Virus record (IMG/VR): IMGVR_UViG_3300023174_002851 | Location: 1-64,000 of that record | Length of the DNA: 64,000 nt | Source: a virus | Reading direction: 5' to 3' (one strand) | Shown here: piece by piece, positions 26,075 through 34,827 of the stretch | How positions within the stretch are numbered: the first letter of the stretch is position 1 | How the letters are laid out: every line of letters starts with the position of its first letter | Position numbers and translations under genes: made by a program | The notes under the pieces: model-generated | Database searches by the model: none | Told to the model about the DNA's origin: nothing | Seen by the model: the letters and a program-made list of their open reading frames with translations, nothing else

Positions 26075-28408
26075 ATGACAACAATTACAGTAATTAAAAG
26101 AAATGGCGAGCGAGAGCCTCTAACAATCGAGAAGTGGCAGGCACAGGTAGCAAAGGTTTGTGCAGGTATTGCAGATGTAAGTCAATCAATGATTGAAATC
26201 AAAGCGCAGTTACATTTTTACGATGGTATCACAACTGAAGACATTGACGGTATCACACTAAGAGCCATTGTGGATCTTATTGACGTTGAACAAAATCCAG
26301 ACGTTGGACACACTAACTATCAATACGTAGCAGGTAAACAGAGATTATCGATGTTGCGTAAAGATGTCTATGGAAGTTATCAAGTCCCCCACCTTTATGA
26401 AATTGTCAAGAAAAATGTAGCCACAGGTCTTTACACTCCGGAACTACTTGAGTGGTATAGTGAAGATGATTGGAATCGAATGAATGATTTTATTGATCAC
26501 GCAAAAGACGAAGACTATGGATATGCTGCCATTGAACAGCTAATTGAGAAGTATCTTGTTAAAAATCGTGCCACAAAGGAGATTTATGAAACACCTCAAA
26601 TTAGATACATGGTCGCAGCCGCTACTGTGTTCCATAAAGAAGAGCCTAACGCCGCTCGTATGCGCTATATCAAAGAGTATTATAACGCTGCTTCAGATGG
26701 CCTGTTTACTCTTGCTACTCCCGTTCTGGCTGGTCTTGGAACTCCTACTAAGCAATTTAGTAGTTGCGTTCTTATTCGTAGCGATGATGATTTGGATTCC
26801 ATTTTTGCCTCTGGTGAAATGATGGCCAAGTATGCCAGCAAACGTGCAGGCATTGGTTTGGAAATTGGACGTCTACGATCATTGGGCTCTCCCATCAGAG
26901 GAGGGGAGATACAACATACAGGTATGATCCCATTCCTAAAGAAATGGTTTGGAGATTTAAGAAGTTGTTCACAAGGAGGCATTCGAAATGCTAGTGCTAC
27001 AGTTTTTTACCCTATCTGGCATCATCAGTTTGATGATCTTATTGTGCTTAAAAATAATCAAGGAACGGAAGAAACTCGTGTCCGTCACATGGACTACGGT
27101 GTGGTCTTGTCTGCGTTCTTCTGGAGACGATTCAAGAACAAAGAAAACATAACTTTCTTTGATCCAAACGAAGTGCCAGACTTGTATGAAGCCTTTTATA
27201 ACAATACAGATCGTTTTGAAGAACTGTATGTCAAGTATGAACGTCGTAAAGACCTACGCAAGAAAACTATGAGTGCTGAAGAAGTATTTAAGAGTGGTAT
27301 TCTGAAAGAGCGCACTGATACAGGACGTATCTATCTTGTGTTTATTGACAATGTCATGAACCAAGGACCGTTTGATCCTGAGTACCACACAATTTATCAA
27401 AGTAATTTATGCTGTGAAATCCTATTACCTACTAAACCTTTTAAGCGTCTTGATGATGCTGACGGCCGCATTGCTCTTTGCACACTCGGCTCAATCAACT
27501 GGGGGGCATTCCGTAATCCAGAAGACATGCGCCGTGCTTGCCGCATTCTACAGCGTAGTCTATGCAATATACTTGACTACCAAGATTTTTTAAGCATACA
27601 AAGCAAACTAAGCAATGATGAAATCCAACCATTGGGTATTGGTGTTACTAACCTAGCCTACTGGCATGCCAAGCGTGGATTCAAATATGGCGAAAAAGAT
27701 GCCTTGCAAGATGTTAAAAGTTGGATGGAACATCAAGCCTACTATTTGACAGAAGCCACAGTAGAGCTTGCCAAAGAACGTGGTGCATGTCTGCATAGTA
27801 GCAAGACACGCTACGGTCAAGGCACCTTCCCGTGGGAACTACGTGCTAAAGGTGCTAACGATCTAGCAGACTTTACACCTGAACTTGATTGGGAAACACT
27901 ACGCACACAAATGAAAGAGTACGGTGTTCGTAATGCTACTCTAATGGCAATTGCTCCTGTAGAGAGTTCAAGTGTTGTTATCAATTCAACTAATGGCATT
28001 GAAATGCCAATGAGTTTAATTAGCACTAAAGAGTCTAAGGCAGGTAGTTTTACACAGGTTGTTCCCGAGTATCATAAACTCAAGAACAAGTATCAACTGA
28101 TGTGGGAACAACGAGACTGCGACGGCTATTTAAAGACAGCGGCTGTACTAGCAGCTTACGTTGATCAGTCAATCAGTACAAACACATTCTACAACCCAGC
28201 ACACTTTCCAGATCGCAAAGTGCCAACTACATTGATTATTAAAAATCTAATGCAGGCTCATATCTGGGGATTGAAAACATTCTACTATAGTTTGATCAAC
28301 AAGGCTGGCAGTAAAGTAGTTGATGCAACGCCTGAGGTACATTACAACGGCTTCCACAATGAAAGAGAACTCATTGAAGACGACGACTGTGAGGCCTGCA
28401 AGCTATGA
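26075..28408 (+). CDS. nrdA: Ribonucleoside-diphosphate reductase alpha subunit (class Ia)
   Basis: 777 residues. N-terminal ATP-cone (VIKRNGEREPLTIEKWQAQV), then the alpha-chain core: redox cysteine C231 in QFSSCVLIRSDDDLDS, GIGLEIGRLRSLGSPIRGGE, RNASATVFYPIWHH, the active-site SNLCCEILLPT and the radical-transfer end, with a C-terminal DDDCEACKL giving the CxxC that accepts electrons from glutaredoxin. Reduces NDPs to dNDPs with NrdB (29407-30507). An in-frame upstream start at 26030 exists, but the ATG at 26075 follows a ribosome site (AAGAGA). Next gene overlaps by 4 nt. Confidence 0.96.
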   Translation: MTTITVIKRNGEREPLTIEKWQAQVAKVCAGIADVSQSMIEIKAQLHFYDGITTEDIDGITLRAIVDLIDVEQNPDVGHTNYQYVAGKQRLSMLRKDVYGSYQVPHLYEIVKKNVATGLYTPELLEWYSEDDWNRMNDFIDHAKDEDYGYAAIEQLIEKYLVKNRATKEIYETPQIRYMVAAATVFHKEEPNAARMRYIKEYYNAASDGLFTLATPVLAGLGTPTKQFSSCVLIRSDDDLDSIFASGEMMAKYASKRAGIGLEIGRLRSLGSPIRGGEIQHTGMIPFLKKWFGDLRSCSQGGIRNASATVFYPIWHHQFDDLIVLKNNQGTEETRVRHMDYGVVLSAFFWRRFKNKENITFFDPNEVPDLYEAFYNNTDRFEELYVKYERRKDLRKKTMSAEEVFKSGILKERTDTGRIYLVFIDNVMNQGPFDPEYHTIYQSNLCCEILLPTKPFKRLDDADGRIALCTLGSINWGAFRNPEDMRRACRILQRSLCNILDYQDFLSIQSKLSNDEIQPLGIGVTNLAYWHAKRGFKYGEKDALQDVKSWMEHQAYYLTEATVELAKERGACLHSSKTRYGQGTFPWELRAKGANDLADFTPELDWETLRTQMKEYGVRNATLMAIAPVESSSVVINSTNGIEMPMSLISTKESKAGSFTQVVPEYHKLKNKYQLMWEQRDCDGYLKTAAVLAAYVDQSISTNTFYNPAHFPDRKVPTTLIIKNLMQAHIWGLKTFYYSLINKAGSKVVDATPEVHYNGFHNERELIEDDDCEACKL

Positions 28409-28785
28409 GTTACAGCGACAAGGTCATTGACCATTACGAAAATCCTCGTAATGTAGGATCGTTTGAAAAGGGTGATGACAGTGTTGGTACGGGTATGGTA
28501 GGAGCACCTGCTTGTGGCGACGTGATGAAACTACAGATAAAGGTGGATCATGATACAGGTATTATTACAGATGCAAAATTTAAAACGTATGGCTGCGGAT
28601 CGGCTATCGCAAGTTCGAGCCTTGTCACAGAGTGGCTCAAAGGAAAAACTCTCGACGAAGCCGGAACAATCAAAAACAAAGAGATAGCAGAAGAACTAGC
28701 ACTGCCTCCAGTAAAAATACATTGTAGTATTCTAGCAGAAGATGCTATCAAGGCAGCAGTAGAAGATTACAGAAAGAGACACTGA
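28405..28785 (+). CDS. iscU: Iron-sulfur cluster scaffold protein IscU
   Basis: 126 residues, full length for IscU. Cluster ligands C37 (GAPACGDVM), C64 (TYGCGSAIA) and C107 (KIHCSIL), with D39 and H106 in the expected places. The LPPVK motif (100-104) that the HscA chaperone binds in host IscU is intact, so it could feed clusters into host machinery. It sits between nrdA and nrdB with ATGA coupling. It could support Fe-S or iron demand of phage enzymes, though class Ia NrdB itself uses a diiron site. Confidence 0.95.
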   Translation: MSYSDKVIDHYENPRNVGSFEKGDDSVGTGMVGAPACGDVMKLQIKVDHDTGIITDAKFKTYGCGSAIASSSLVTEWLKGKTLDEAGTIKNKEIAEELALPPVKIHCSILAEDAIKAAVEDYRKRH

Positions 28786-29405
28786 TGTTAGAAACAATAT
28801 GTGACATAATGGTAGACGCTTACAAGCGTAATTGGATTACCAGCCGTGATGGTAATGTAAGTATCCGTCATCACGACCGTGACCACTTTTACATTACTCC
28901 TAGTGGTGTACGTAAGCAGACACTACAGCCTGATCAATTTAAAAAGATCGCTATCTACAACAATGCATGGATGGAACTGGACTATACTGACATTAGTGCT
29001 AACTTAAAGCCCAGTGGAGAAATTCCATTGCACTTTGGTCTACAACGAGCAATGGGACAGCATAGCGGAGAAGTTCGTGTAGTTGTACACGTTCATCCTA
29101 CTTATTGCATTGCCGCTATGCATGCCGGTATTGATCTTAGCACTATCAGTGATGCGTTTCCAGAACTCAATCGTTATACCAAAGTAGCACCCAATGTTGG
29201 AGATGTGCCACCAATTAGTCAAGAGCTTGCAGACCAATGCCATAAGCAGTTACAATTAGACAACAACGGAAACATTGCCTATGACATTGTAGGTATCAAA
29301 GGACACGGGGTAGTCGCAATCGATACAAGTCCATGGCGTGCCTATGAGCACATAGAGAGATTAGAACACATTTGCAAGATAGTACTTGCATCAGGAAAAT
29401 ATTAA
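28785..29405 (+). CDS. Class II aldolase/adducin family protein
   Basis: 206 residues. SRDGNVSIR (20-28) and PSGVRKQTL are the phosphate-binding regions, HVHPTY the zinc-ligand pair and KGHGVVAI the third His. Relatives include L-fuculose-phosphate aldolase and methylthioribulose-phosphate dehydratase. The substrate cannot be told from sequence. It is unusual inside an nrd operon; overlap of 1 nt with iscU indicates coupled expression. Confidence 0.88.
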   Translation: MLETICDIMVDAYKRNWITSRDGNVSIRHHDRDHFYITPSGVRKQTLQPDQFKKIAIYNNAWMELDYTDISANLKPSGEIPLHFGLQRAMGQHSGEVRVVVHVHPTYCIAAMHAGIDLSTISDAFPELNRYTKVAPNVGDVPPISQELADQCHKQLQLDNNGNIAYDIVGIKGHGVVAIDTSPWRAYEHIERLEHICKIVLASGKY

Positions 29406-29406
29406 A

Positions 29407-30507
29407 ATGAGCAAAGAACAATACAACTTACACACAAAAACAGACTATCTAAATCGCAAGATGTTTTTAGATCCTGCTGGCCCAGTTACTATTCAACGTT
29501 TTGAAGAAGTAAAATATAAAAAGATTGCAGATTTTGAAGCTACTGCACGTGGCTTCTTTTGGCAACCAGAAGAAATCAGCCTAAGCAAGGACGCCAACGA
29601 CTTTAAGGATGCATCAGATGCAGTTAAACATATCTTCACTAGTAACCTGCTTAGGCAAACTGCTCTTGACAGTCTGCAAGGTCGCGGCCCAAGTCAAGTG
29701 TTTACTCCGGTCGTGAGTCTGCCAGAACTAGAAGCCCTAGTCTATAACTGGACTTTCTACGAAACAAACATTCACTCAAAGAGTTACAGTCACATTATCC
29801 GTAACATCTATAACGTGCCTAAGGAAGTTTTTAACACAATTCACGATACCAAAGAAATCGTTGAAATGGCGTCAAGTGTTGGCAACTATTATGATGCGTT
29901 GCACAAAGTAAACTGTCGTAAAGAAATTGGCGAAGTGGTGGATGAGAAAGAACACATCCGAGCAATCTGGATGGCGCTACATGCTAGCTATGCACTTGAA
30001 GCGTTCCGCTTTATGGTTAGCTTTGCTACAAGTCTAGCAATGGTAGAGAACAAGATTTTTATTGGTAATGGCAACATCATCAGCCTAATCCTGCAAGACG
30101 AACTGCTACACAAAGGATGGACTGCCTTCTTGATCAATCAAGTGGTCAAGGAAGACAGTCGTTTCGCACAGGCCAAAATAGATTGCGAAGCAGAAGTCTA
30201 CGCATTGTACATGGATGTAATCCGTGAAGAAAAAGACTGGGCAACCTATCTATTTAAAATGGGTCCGGTTATTGGATTAAATGCAAACATTCTCAAAGAC
30301 TTTGTGGATTATACAGCAGTCGGCGCATTAAAAGACATCGGTATCAAATATAATAACCCTGCTCCAAGAAGCACTCCTATTCCTTGGTTCAACAAACACG
30401 TAGATACCAGCAAGAAACAAACAGCATTACAAGAAAACGAAAGCACAAATTATGTAATTGGAGTTATGTCAGAAGGCATCGACTACGATCAACTGCCAGC
30501 TATATAA
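29407..30507 (+). CDS. nrdB: Ribonucleoside-diphosphate reductase beta subunit
   Basis: 366 residues. Diiron and tyrosyl-radical region is FYETNIHSKSYSHIIRN, where the usual ETIHSRSY of E. coli has one extra residue (N) between Glu and His. Second metal helix is LILQDELLHKGWTAF (E and H ligands). Provides the radical for NrdA. Start ATG 29407 chosen rather than the in-frame 29386, which lies within the aldolase gene. Followed by glutaredoxin. Confidence 0.94.
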   Translation: MSKEQYNLHTKTDYLNRKMFLDPAGPVTIQRFEEVKYKKIADFEATARGFFWQPEEISLSKDANDFKDASDAVKHIFTSNLLRQTALDSLQGRGPSQVFTPVVSLPELEALVYNWTFYETNIHSKSYSHIIRNIYNVPKEVFNTIHDTKEIVEMASSVGNYYDALHKVNCRKEIGEVVDEKEHIRAIWMALHASYALEAFRFMVSFATSLAMVENKIFIGNGNIISLILQDELLHKGWTAFLINQVVKEDSRFAQAKIDCEAEVYALYMDVIREEKDWATYLFKMGPVIGLNANILKDFVDYTAVGALKDIGIKYNNPAPRSTPIPWFNKHVDTSKKQTALQENESTNYVIGVMSEGIDYDQLPAI

Positions 30508-30508
30508 T
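30503..30508 (+). promoter_or_regulatory. Possible early promoter for glutaredoxin
   Basis: TATAAT over the nrdB stop, with a TCGACT-like -35 at 30479-30484 (18-nt spacer). The -35 is weak, so the glutaredoxin gene may simply be read through from nrdB. Confidence 0.35.
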
Positions 30509-30525
30509 ATATTAAAGAGGTAAAC

Positions 30526-30756
30526 ATGAAAGCAATAGTATGGTCAAAGTATCAGTGCCCATATTGCGATCAAGCAAAAGCATTACTAAAATCTAAAGGT
30601 ATTGTATTTGAAGAGCGCAAAATCGGTGACGGTTGGACAAAAGAAGAATTACTAGAAGCTGTACCAACAGCAAGATCAGTACCACAGATTTTCTTAGACG
30701 AAGAATTGATTGGTGGTTTTACAGAATTAAAGAAAAGGTTAGAAGATGCTAATTGA
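30526..30756 (+). CDS. Glutaredoxin
   Basis: 76 residues with the CPYC active site (YQCPYCDQAK, about 9-18), the cis-proline SVPQIF and the GGFTEL glutathione site. Supplies electrons to ribonucleotide reductase; corresponds functionally to T4 NrdC. Overlaps the next start by 11 nt. Confidence 0.95.
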   Translation: MKAIVWSKYQCPYCDQAKALLKSKGIVFEERKIGDGWTKEELLEAVPTARSVPQIFLDEELIGGFTELKKRLEDAN

Positions 30757-31036
30757 TAAAGGCGTAACAGCCGGTGAAGTGGTAACAGTTAAATTGATCA
30801 ACGGTGACGAACTATTGACAAGATTAGTTGAAGAAAAAGATACACACTATACTGTATCAAAGCCAATGTTATTGACTGTGAATCAACAGGGAATTGGAAT
30901 GATGCCTTATATGTTTACTGTCGATCCAGATAAGGATATCAAAATCAATAGAGCATTAGTCATTGTTATTGCCAATGCTGAAAAAACATTTGCAAATCAA
31001 TACCTAGAAGGTACCACAGGCATTAAATTAGCCTAA
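30746..31036 (+). CDS. Small Sm-like (LSm-type) phage protein
   Basis: 96 residues. GEVVTVKLINGDELLTRLVE (11-30) and HYTVSKPMLLTV fit the first strands of an LSm/Hfq-type barrel (hydrophobic strand, NG turn, E/D strand). C-terminus ANQYLEGTTGIKL is conserved in my memory of cyanophage homologues. RNA binding is possible but not shown. Confidence 0.55.
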   Translation: MLIDKGVTAGEVVTVKLINGDELLTRLVEEKDTHYTVSKPMLLTVNQQGIGMMPYMFTVDPDKDIKINRALVIVIANAEKTFANQYLEGTTGIKLA

Positions 31037-31045
31037 GGAGTAGAT

Positions 31046-31360
31046 ATGCCAGGAATTGCTAGAGCCAGCGGAACAGACACAGTTGCTAGTCCGCACGGAA
31101 CAGGAAGAAATTGTACAAGTCCCACCACACAGGCAACAGCCGCAGGGTCGGGTGACATCATTGTCAACAACAAAGGTGTTGTCCGTGAAGGTGATGCAAT
31201 GACCACTCACAATCAACCTGGCTGTACTCCCCATGCACCTGGACTGAGCAGTTTCAGTGGAACTGTATATGCTAACGGTAAACGAGTTGGCCGAGTCGGT
31301 GATGCCTACGGTGGCGAACACAAGATCACTTCTGGTAGCGCAGACATAATTGTAGGATAA
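31046..31360 (+). CDS. PAAR-repeat spike-tip protein
   Basis: 104 residues: SPHGTGRNCTSPTTQATAAG, GSGDIIVNNKGVVREGDAM, then HNQPGCTPHAPGLSSFSGTV, and GSADIIVG at the end. This is the PAAR fold that caps the T4 gp5 needle (gp5.4) and type VI secretion spikes, with His/Cys ligands for one metal. Ribosome site AAGGAG. Places a contractile-tail spike component in this genome. Confidence 0.9.
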   Translation: MPGIARASGTDTVASPHGTGRNCTSPTTQATAAGSGDIIVNNKGVVREGDAMTTHNQPGCTPHAPGLSSFSGTVYANGKRVGRVGDAYGGEHKITSGSADIIVG

Positions 31361-31362
31361 CA

Positions 31363-31773
31363 ATGAGAAAACTATTTTGGAATGCTGTAGGATTTTTAAG
31401 TTTAGGAATGGCCTATATTGGATTTGTTACTCCTGGTATTCCTTTTAGTATTTTCTTAGTTTTTTCAGCTTATTGTTTTGCCAAAGTCAATCCCAAGATG
31501 CATGCCTGGCTCTACAATCACAAATGGTTTGGACCGTTCCTAACCAATTGGGGCGAAAAACGAGTATTTCCAAAAAGTGGTAAAGTACTAATGGTACTCA
31601 TGATGGAAAGCAGTTTGATCATCATGTGGTTTACAACTCACAATGTCAAGGCAGTGGTGGCAACAGGCATAACTATGTTACTAGTTGCTATATGGGCTTG
31701 GCGTTATCCAAGCACAGTAGAAGAATTCACTCGTAGAAAAAATGATGGAAAGAAAATAGGATGGCTAAAGTAA
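31363..31773 (+). CDS. DUF454 (YbaN-like) inner-membrane protein
   Basis: 136 residues. YIGFVTPGIPFSIFLVFSAY, CFAKVNPKMHAWLYNHKWFG and FLTNWGEKRVFPKSGK match the YbaN/DUF454 layout: two N-terminal and two C-terminal membrane segments with the conserved W-L-x-N-H-x-WFGP loop. Biochemical function of the family is unknown. Confidence 0.85.
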   Translation: MRKLFWNAVGFLSLGMAYIGFVTPGIPFSIFLVFSAYCFAKVNPKMHAWLYNHKWFGPFLTNWGEKRVFPKSGKVLMVLMMESSLIIMWFTTHNVKAVVATGITMLLVAIWAWRYPSTVEEFTRRKNDGKKIGWLK

Positions 31774-32417
31774 ATAATTTCAGTGTAACTCCGTTATTTG
31801 CAATTCCTTTATATCAAACTTCTCTAGGAAGTCTTGATGTCAAAATGAAAGATTTCATCATAAACACAGAATTTGAAAGGATGCCTGCCAACAACGGCGA
31901 CTATTCTGTAAACAAATATATCCTAGATTGTCCAGAACTTGCAGGTCTTAAAGAAAAGATCATGACACACGTACATAACTTTGTCTACGAAGTTCTAGAC
32001 TCCAAAAAGAATATGGATTTTCAAATGGAGAACAGCTGGGTCAACAGACATTACAGCAACGACTTCTCCGGAGAACACTATCACGGAAACAGCCTAATCA
32101 GCGGAGTTTACTATATAGAAACTACTCCAGACTCCGGAGCCATTGTATTTCACAAAGATAAAGGTAACTATAATCTTTGGACAGAAACAATTCGAGTAGA
32201 TTTTAACTATCAAGATAACTTCGACGAAGGTAAACTAAATGTTTACAATGCACAGGGTTGGGGACTGCGTCCCAAGAAAAACGACCTAGTGCTATTTCCC
32301 TCATTGCTAAATCATTCGGTAGAAGACAACCGATCTGATATAGTAAGATATAGTTTGGCCTTTAACATTTTCCCAAGGGGAAAAGCGGGCGGGCCTATAA
32401 ACACGCTAACTGTGTAA
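31761..32417 (+). CDS. 2-oxoglutarate/Fe(II) oxygenase-like protein (TIGR02466 type)
   Basis: 218 residues. NSWVNRHYSNDFSGEHYHGN, SGVYYIETTPDSGAIVFHKD, LFPSLLNHSVEDNRSD and RYSLAFNIFP fit the His-x-Asp/Glu...His double-stranded beta-helix of phage 2OG oxygenases common in T4-like cyanophages. Probably hydroxylates an unknown substrate. Overlaps DUF454 by 13 nt. Confidence 0.82.
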   Translation: MAKVNNFSVTPLFAIPLYQTSLGSLDVKMKDFIINTEFERMPANNGDYSVNKYILDCPELAGLKEKIMTHVHNFVYEVLDSKKNMDFQMENSWVNRHYSNDFSGEHYHGNSLISGVYYIETTPDSGAIVFHKDKGNYNLWTETIRVDFNYQDNFDEGKLNVYNAQGWGLRPKKNDLVLFPSLLNHSVEDNRSDIVRYSLAFNIFPRGKAGGPINTLTV

Positions 32418-32437
32418 ACTATTTTTGCTCTTTAGGC

Positions 32438-32445
32438 GTTAAATA
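32438..32445 (+). promoter_or_regulatory. Late promoter
   Basis: GTTAAATA 26 nt before the ATG at 32472; strong ribosome site AAAGGAGA between. Confidence 0.55.
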
Positions 32446-32471
32446 TAAACAAGCTCTTAAAGGAGACGAGT

Positions 32472-32774
32472 ATGAACAAAATTTTAGCTACATTTTTGAT
32501 ATTGATTTCTAGTTCTGCATTTGCAGACCCACACCATGGACATGGTTATGGACACGGGTACGGACACAGATACAACCAAAATTGGAATTGGGTTGCTCCG
32601 GCAATTATTGGAGGGGCTGTAGTGTATGCCGCTACAAGACCCGTGGTTGTTCAACCGCAGCCAGTAATAGTTCAACAGCAACCAATCGACGTTATCTATA
32701 TCGATGGGTTTGCATACCGTAGACAAATTATGGTAATCAACGGGGTTGCACAAGAAGTACTTGTGAAGCTATAA
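32472..32774 (+). CDS. Exported His/Gly/Tyr-rich protein
   Basis: 100 residues with signal peptide MNKILATFLILISSSAFA. The mature start HHGHGYGHGYGHRYNQNW is a potential metal-binding stretch. A hydrophobic segment (APAIIGGAVVYAAT) and a Pro/Val/Gln stretch (PQPVIVQQQPI) follow. Likely periplasmic or outer-membrane associated. No domain recognised. Confidence 0.65.
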   Translation: MNKILATFLILISSSAFADPHHGHGYGHGYGHRYNQNWNWVAPAIIGGAVVYAATRPVVVQPQPVIVQQQPIDVIYIDGFAYRRQIMVINGVAQEVLVKL

Positions 32775-32775
32775 T
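32746..32775 (+). promoter_or_regulatory. Early-type promoter for the cold-shock gene
   Basis: TTGCAC (32746-32751), 18-nt spacer, TATAAT (32770-32775), overlapping the end of the preceding gene. Confidence 0.5.
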
Positions 32776-32804
32776 ATAGATTGAAATAACAAAAAGGTAA
32801 TACA

Positions 32805-33008
32805 ATGGTAACAGGTAAAGTAAAATGGTTTAATGATGCAAAAGGTTTTGGATTCATTACTCCAGATCAAGGTGGCGCAGATGTATTTGCACACTTTTCG
32901 CAAATCAATTCAAGTGGCTTCAAGAGCTTGAAAGAAGGACAATCAGTGAGTTTTGAACTTACTGTAGGGCCAAAAGGCGAGCAGGCTAGCAATATCCAGC
33001 CAGCCTAA
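32805..33008 (+). CDS. Cold-shock domain protein
   Basis: 67 residues. [20 protein letters not shown] and DVFAHFSQI carry the RNP1 and RNP2 motifs of CspA-type single-stranded nucleic-acid chaperones. Full length, ending [12 protein letters not shown]. It stops 2 nt before the tmRNA acceptor region, so both may share a transcript. Confidence 0.95.
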   Translation: MVTGKVKWFNDAKGFGFITPDQGGADVFAHFSQINSSGFKSLKEGQSVSFELTVGPKGEQASNIQPA

Positions 33009-33009
33009 G

Positions 33010-33388
<379 letters not shown>

Positions 33389-33392
33389 AACC

Positions 33393-33419
33393 AAAAAGCG
33401 GCAGAAATGTCGCTTTTTT
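33393..33419 (+). terminator. Intrinsic terminator of the tmRNA
   Basis: AAAAAGCGGCA-GAAA-TGTCGCTTTTTT: 11-bp stem with a GAAA tetraloop and T-tract. Confidence 0.92.
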
Positions 33420-33420
33420 C

Positions 33421-33450
33421 TTGACTATTTGTAGTCATGAGCTATATAAT
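33421..33450 (+). promoter_or_regulatory. Early promoter for the outer-membrane protein
   Basis: TTGACT (33421-33426), 18-nt spacer, TATAAT (33445-33450); ribosome site AAAGGAGA precedes the ATG at 33490. Confidence 0.7.
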
Positions 33451-33489
33451 AGTTGATACTGTTTTAACAGTTACACAAAAGGAGATTTT

Positions 33490-33942
33490 ATGAAGAAATT
33501 AGCAATCGCATCAATGTTGGCATTGGCCGCATTTTCAGCAAGTGCTGTAGAAGTTGGAGTCAACGGCAGCTACGATTTTGGCGGATCAAATGATCGTCCA
33601 GGCGCAGGCGTTACTGTAGGCCAAAAGTTTAACAAATTTGGCGTAACAGCAGGATTTGATCGTTACACCAAAGGTGGCGATACTAACAAGTACAGCCTAG
33701 TTGGCTCATACGATGTTGCCACTATTGCCACTGCTACAGTTGCAGTTAAAGCAGGTGTTGCATACGTTGATAATACTGGCCGTACCGCTGACGGTTATGC
33801 CGCACTAGTTGGTGCAGGTGTTAGCTATCCATTGACAACAAAATTGGCTGCTACAGTTGACTATCGCTATCAAGCTGGTCAAAGCAAGATCAACAGCCAA
33901 GACGGTAGCACAGTTTCTGCTGGTATCAAGTATTCATTCTAA
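33490..33942 (+). CDS. Outer-membrane beta-barrel protein
   Basis: 150 residues. Signal peptide MKKLAIASMLALAAFSASA, then alternating strands (VEVGVNGSYDFGG, GAGVTVGQKFNKFGVTAGFD, TKLAATVDYRYQAG) and a terminal aromatic YSF, the BAM-recognition end of bacterial outer-membrane proteins. Length fits an eight-strand barrel. A phage copy could alter the infected cell's surface, for example by masking a receptor against superinfection. Driven by a sigma70-type promoter. Confidence 0.85.
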   Translation: MKKLAIASMLALAAFSASAVEVGVNGSYDFGGSNDRPGAGVTVGQKFNKFGVTAGFDRYTKGGDTNKYSLVGSYDVATIATATVAVKAGVAYVDNTGRTADGYAALVGAGVSYPLTTKLAATVDYRYQAGQSKINSQDGSTVSAGIKYSF

Positions 33943-33958
33943 TTTAATTAGATATTAC

Positions 33959-33995
33959 AAAGGGGCTTGACGGCCCCTTTCTTTTTCTATATAAT
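33959..33995 (+). promoter_or_regulatory. Fused terminator and promoter
   Basis: AAAGGGGC-TTGACG-GCCCCTTT (33959-33980) terminates the barrel gene. Its 6-nt loop, TTGACG, is also the -35 of the next promoter (TATAAT at 33990-33995, 17-nt spacer). The predicted transcript start falls on the ATG at 34002. Confidence 0.75.
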
Positions 33996-34001
33996 ATAAC
34001 A

Positions 34002-34784
34002 ATGACAACAGAATTGATTATTGTAGGCGGATGTCGAATTCCTGTAACTGACGATATTCAAGCCAACAAAGAAGAAATAAAAAAAGCTATTGACTGGGCG
34101 GCGAACGAACATGTCGAATTGTTCAGCACACCAGAATGCTCTCTTAGCGGCTATATGTGGAAGCCAGACAGTCAAGATGATCCACGCATTGAAGAATTAG
34201 ATCTTGCTCTACAAGAAGTCATGGCCTATTCTAAAGAAAAAGCCGTTGACCTTGTGCTAGGTACCGCATGGTTTGATGAAAAAGATCAATGGCGCAATAC
34301 TCAGGCATTTATTGTTGACGGAGAGTGTCGTCAGGTACACTATAAAAATTTATTGTACCATCAGGAAAAAGAAATCTACGTTGCAGGCACAGAAGTTGGT
34401 TGGATGAACTATAAAGGTTTTAGAGTGGCTGGCATGATATGCAACGACTATTGGAGTCATCCACAGGCCTTCCCAGGGGAATCTGCCAAGCTGCTAAATT
34501 ATCTCAAAGATAATCAAATGGACATAGTATTCCTTAGTGCATTTATGCCGCAGATGGATGCCATGCAAGAATTCATTTACAATTTCAATGAAGCCAGCAT
34601 CAGTTTGATCAGCGCCTACAGTTTCTTTGACACAGTGGTCAGTGATGTTGCCAATGGTTACAAAAATACAGCCTGCGGAATGGTTGATGGGGATAATGGC
34701 AAATGGATTATTAGGGCCAAAGATACAGAAACAGACTATTTCAAAGATGTACTTTGTAAGAGAGTACACGTTAAACGTTATTGA
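34002..34784 (+). CDS. Nitrilase-superfamily carbon-nitrogen hydrolase
   Basis: 260 residues. Catalytic Glu-Lys-Cys: E45 in FSTPECSLSG, K115 in HYKNLLYH, C147 in GMICNDYW. Members hydrolyse amides, nitriles or carbamoyl groups, including NAD synthetase glutaminase-type and N-carbamoyl-putrescine amidases. Substrate unclear. The ATG is 6 nt from the -10 box, so the mRNA is probably leaderless. Confidence 0.88.
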   Translation: MTTELIIVGGCRIPVTDDIQANKEEIKKAIDWAANEHVELFSTPECSLSGYMWKPDSQDDPRIEELDLALQEVMAYSKEKAVDLVLGTAWFDEKDQWRNTQAFIVDGECRQVHYKNLLYHQEKEIYVAGTEVGWMNYKGFRVAGMICNDYWSHPQAFPGESAKLLNYLKDNQMDIVFLSAFMPQMDAMQEFIYNFNEASISLISAYSFFDTVVSDVANGYKNTACGMVDGDNGKWIIRAKDTETDYFKDVLCKRVHVKRY

Positions 34785-34827
34785 TTTTTTCTATAATCGT
34801 TATTAAAATAATTATTGTAAAAACCTA

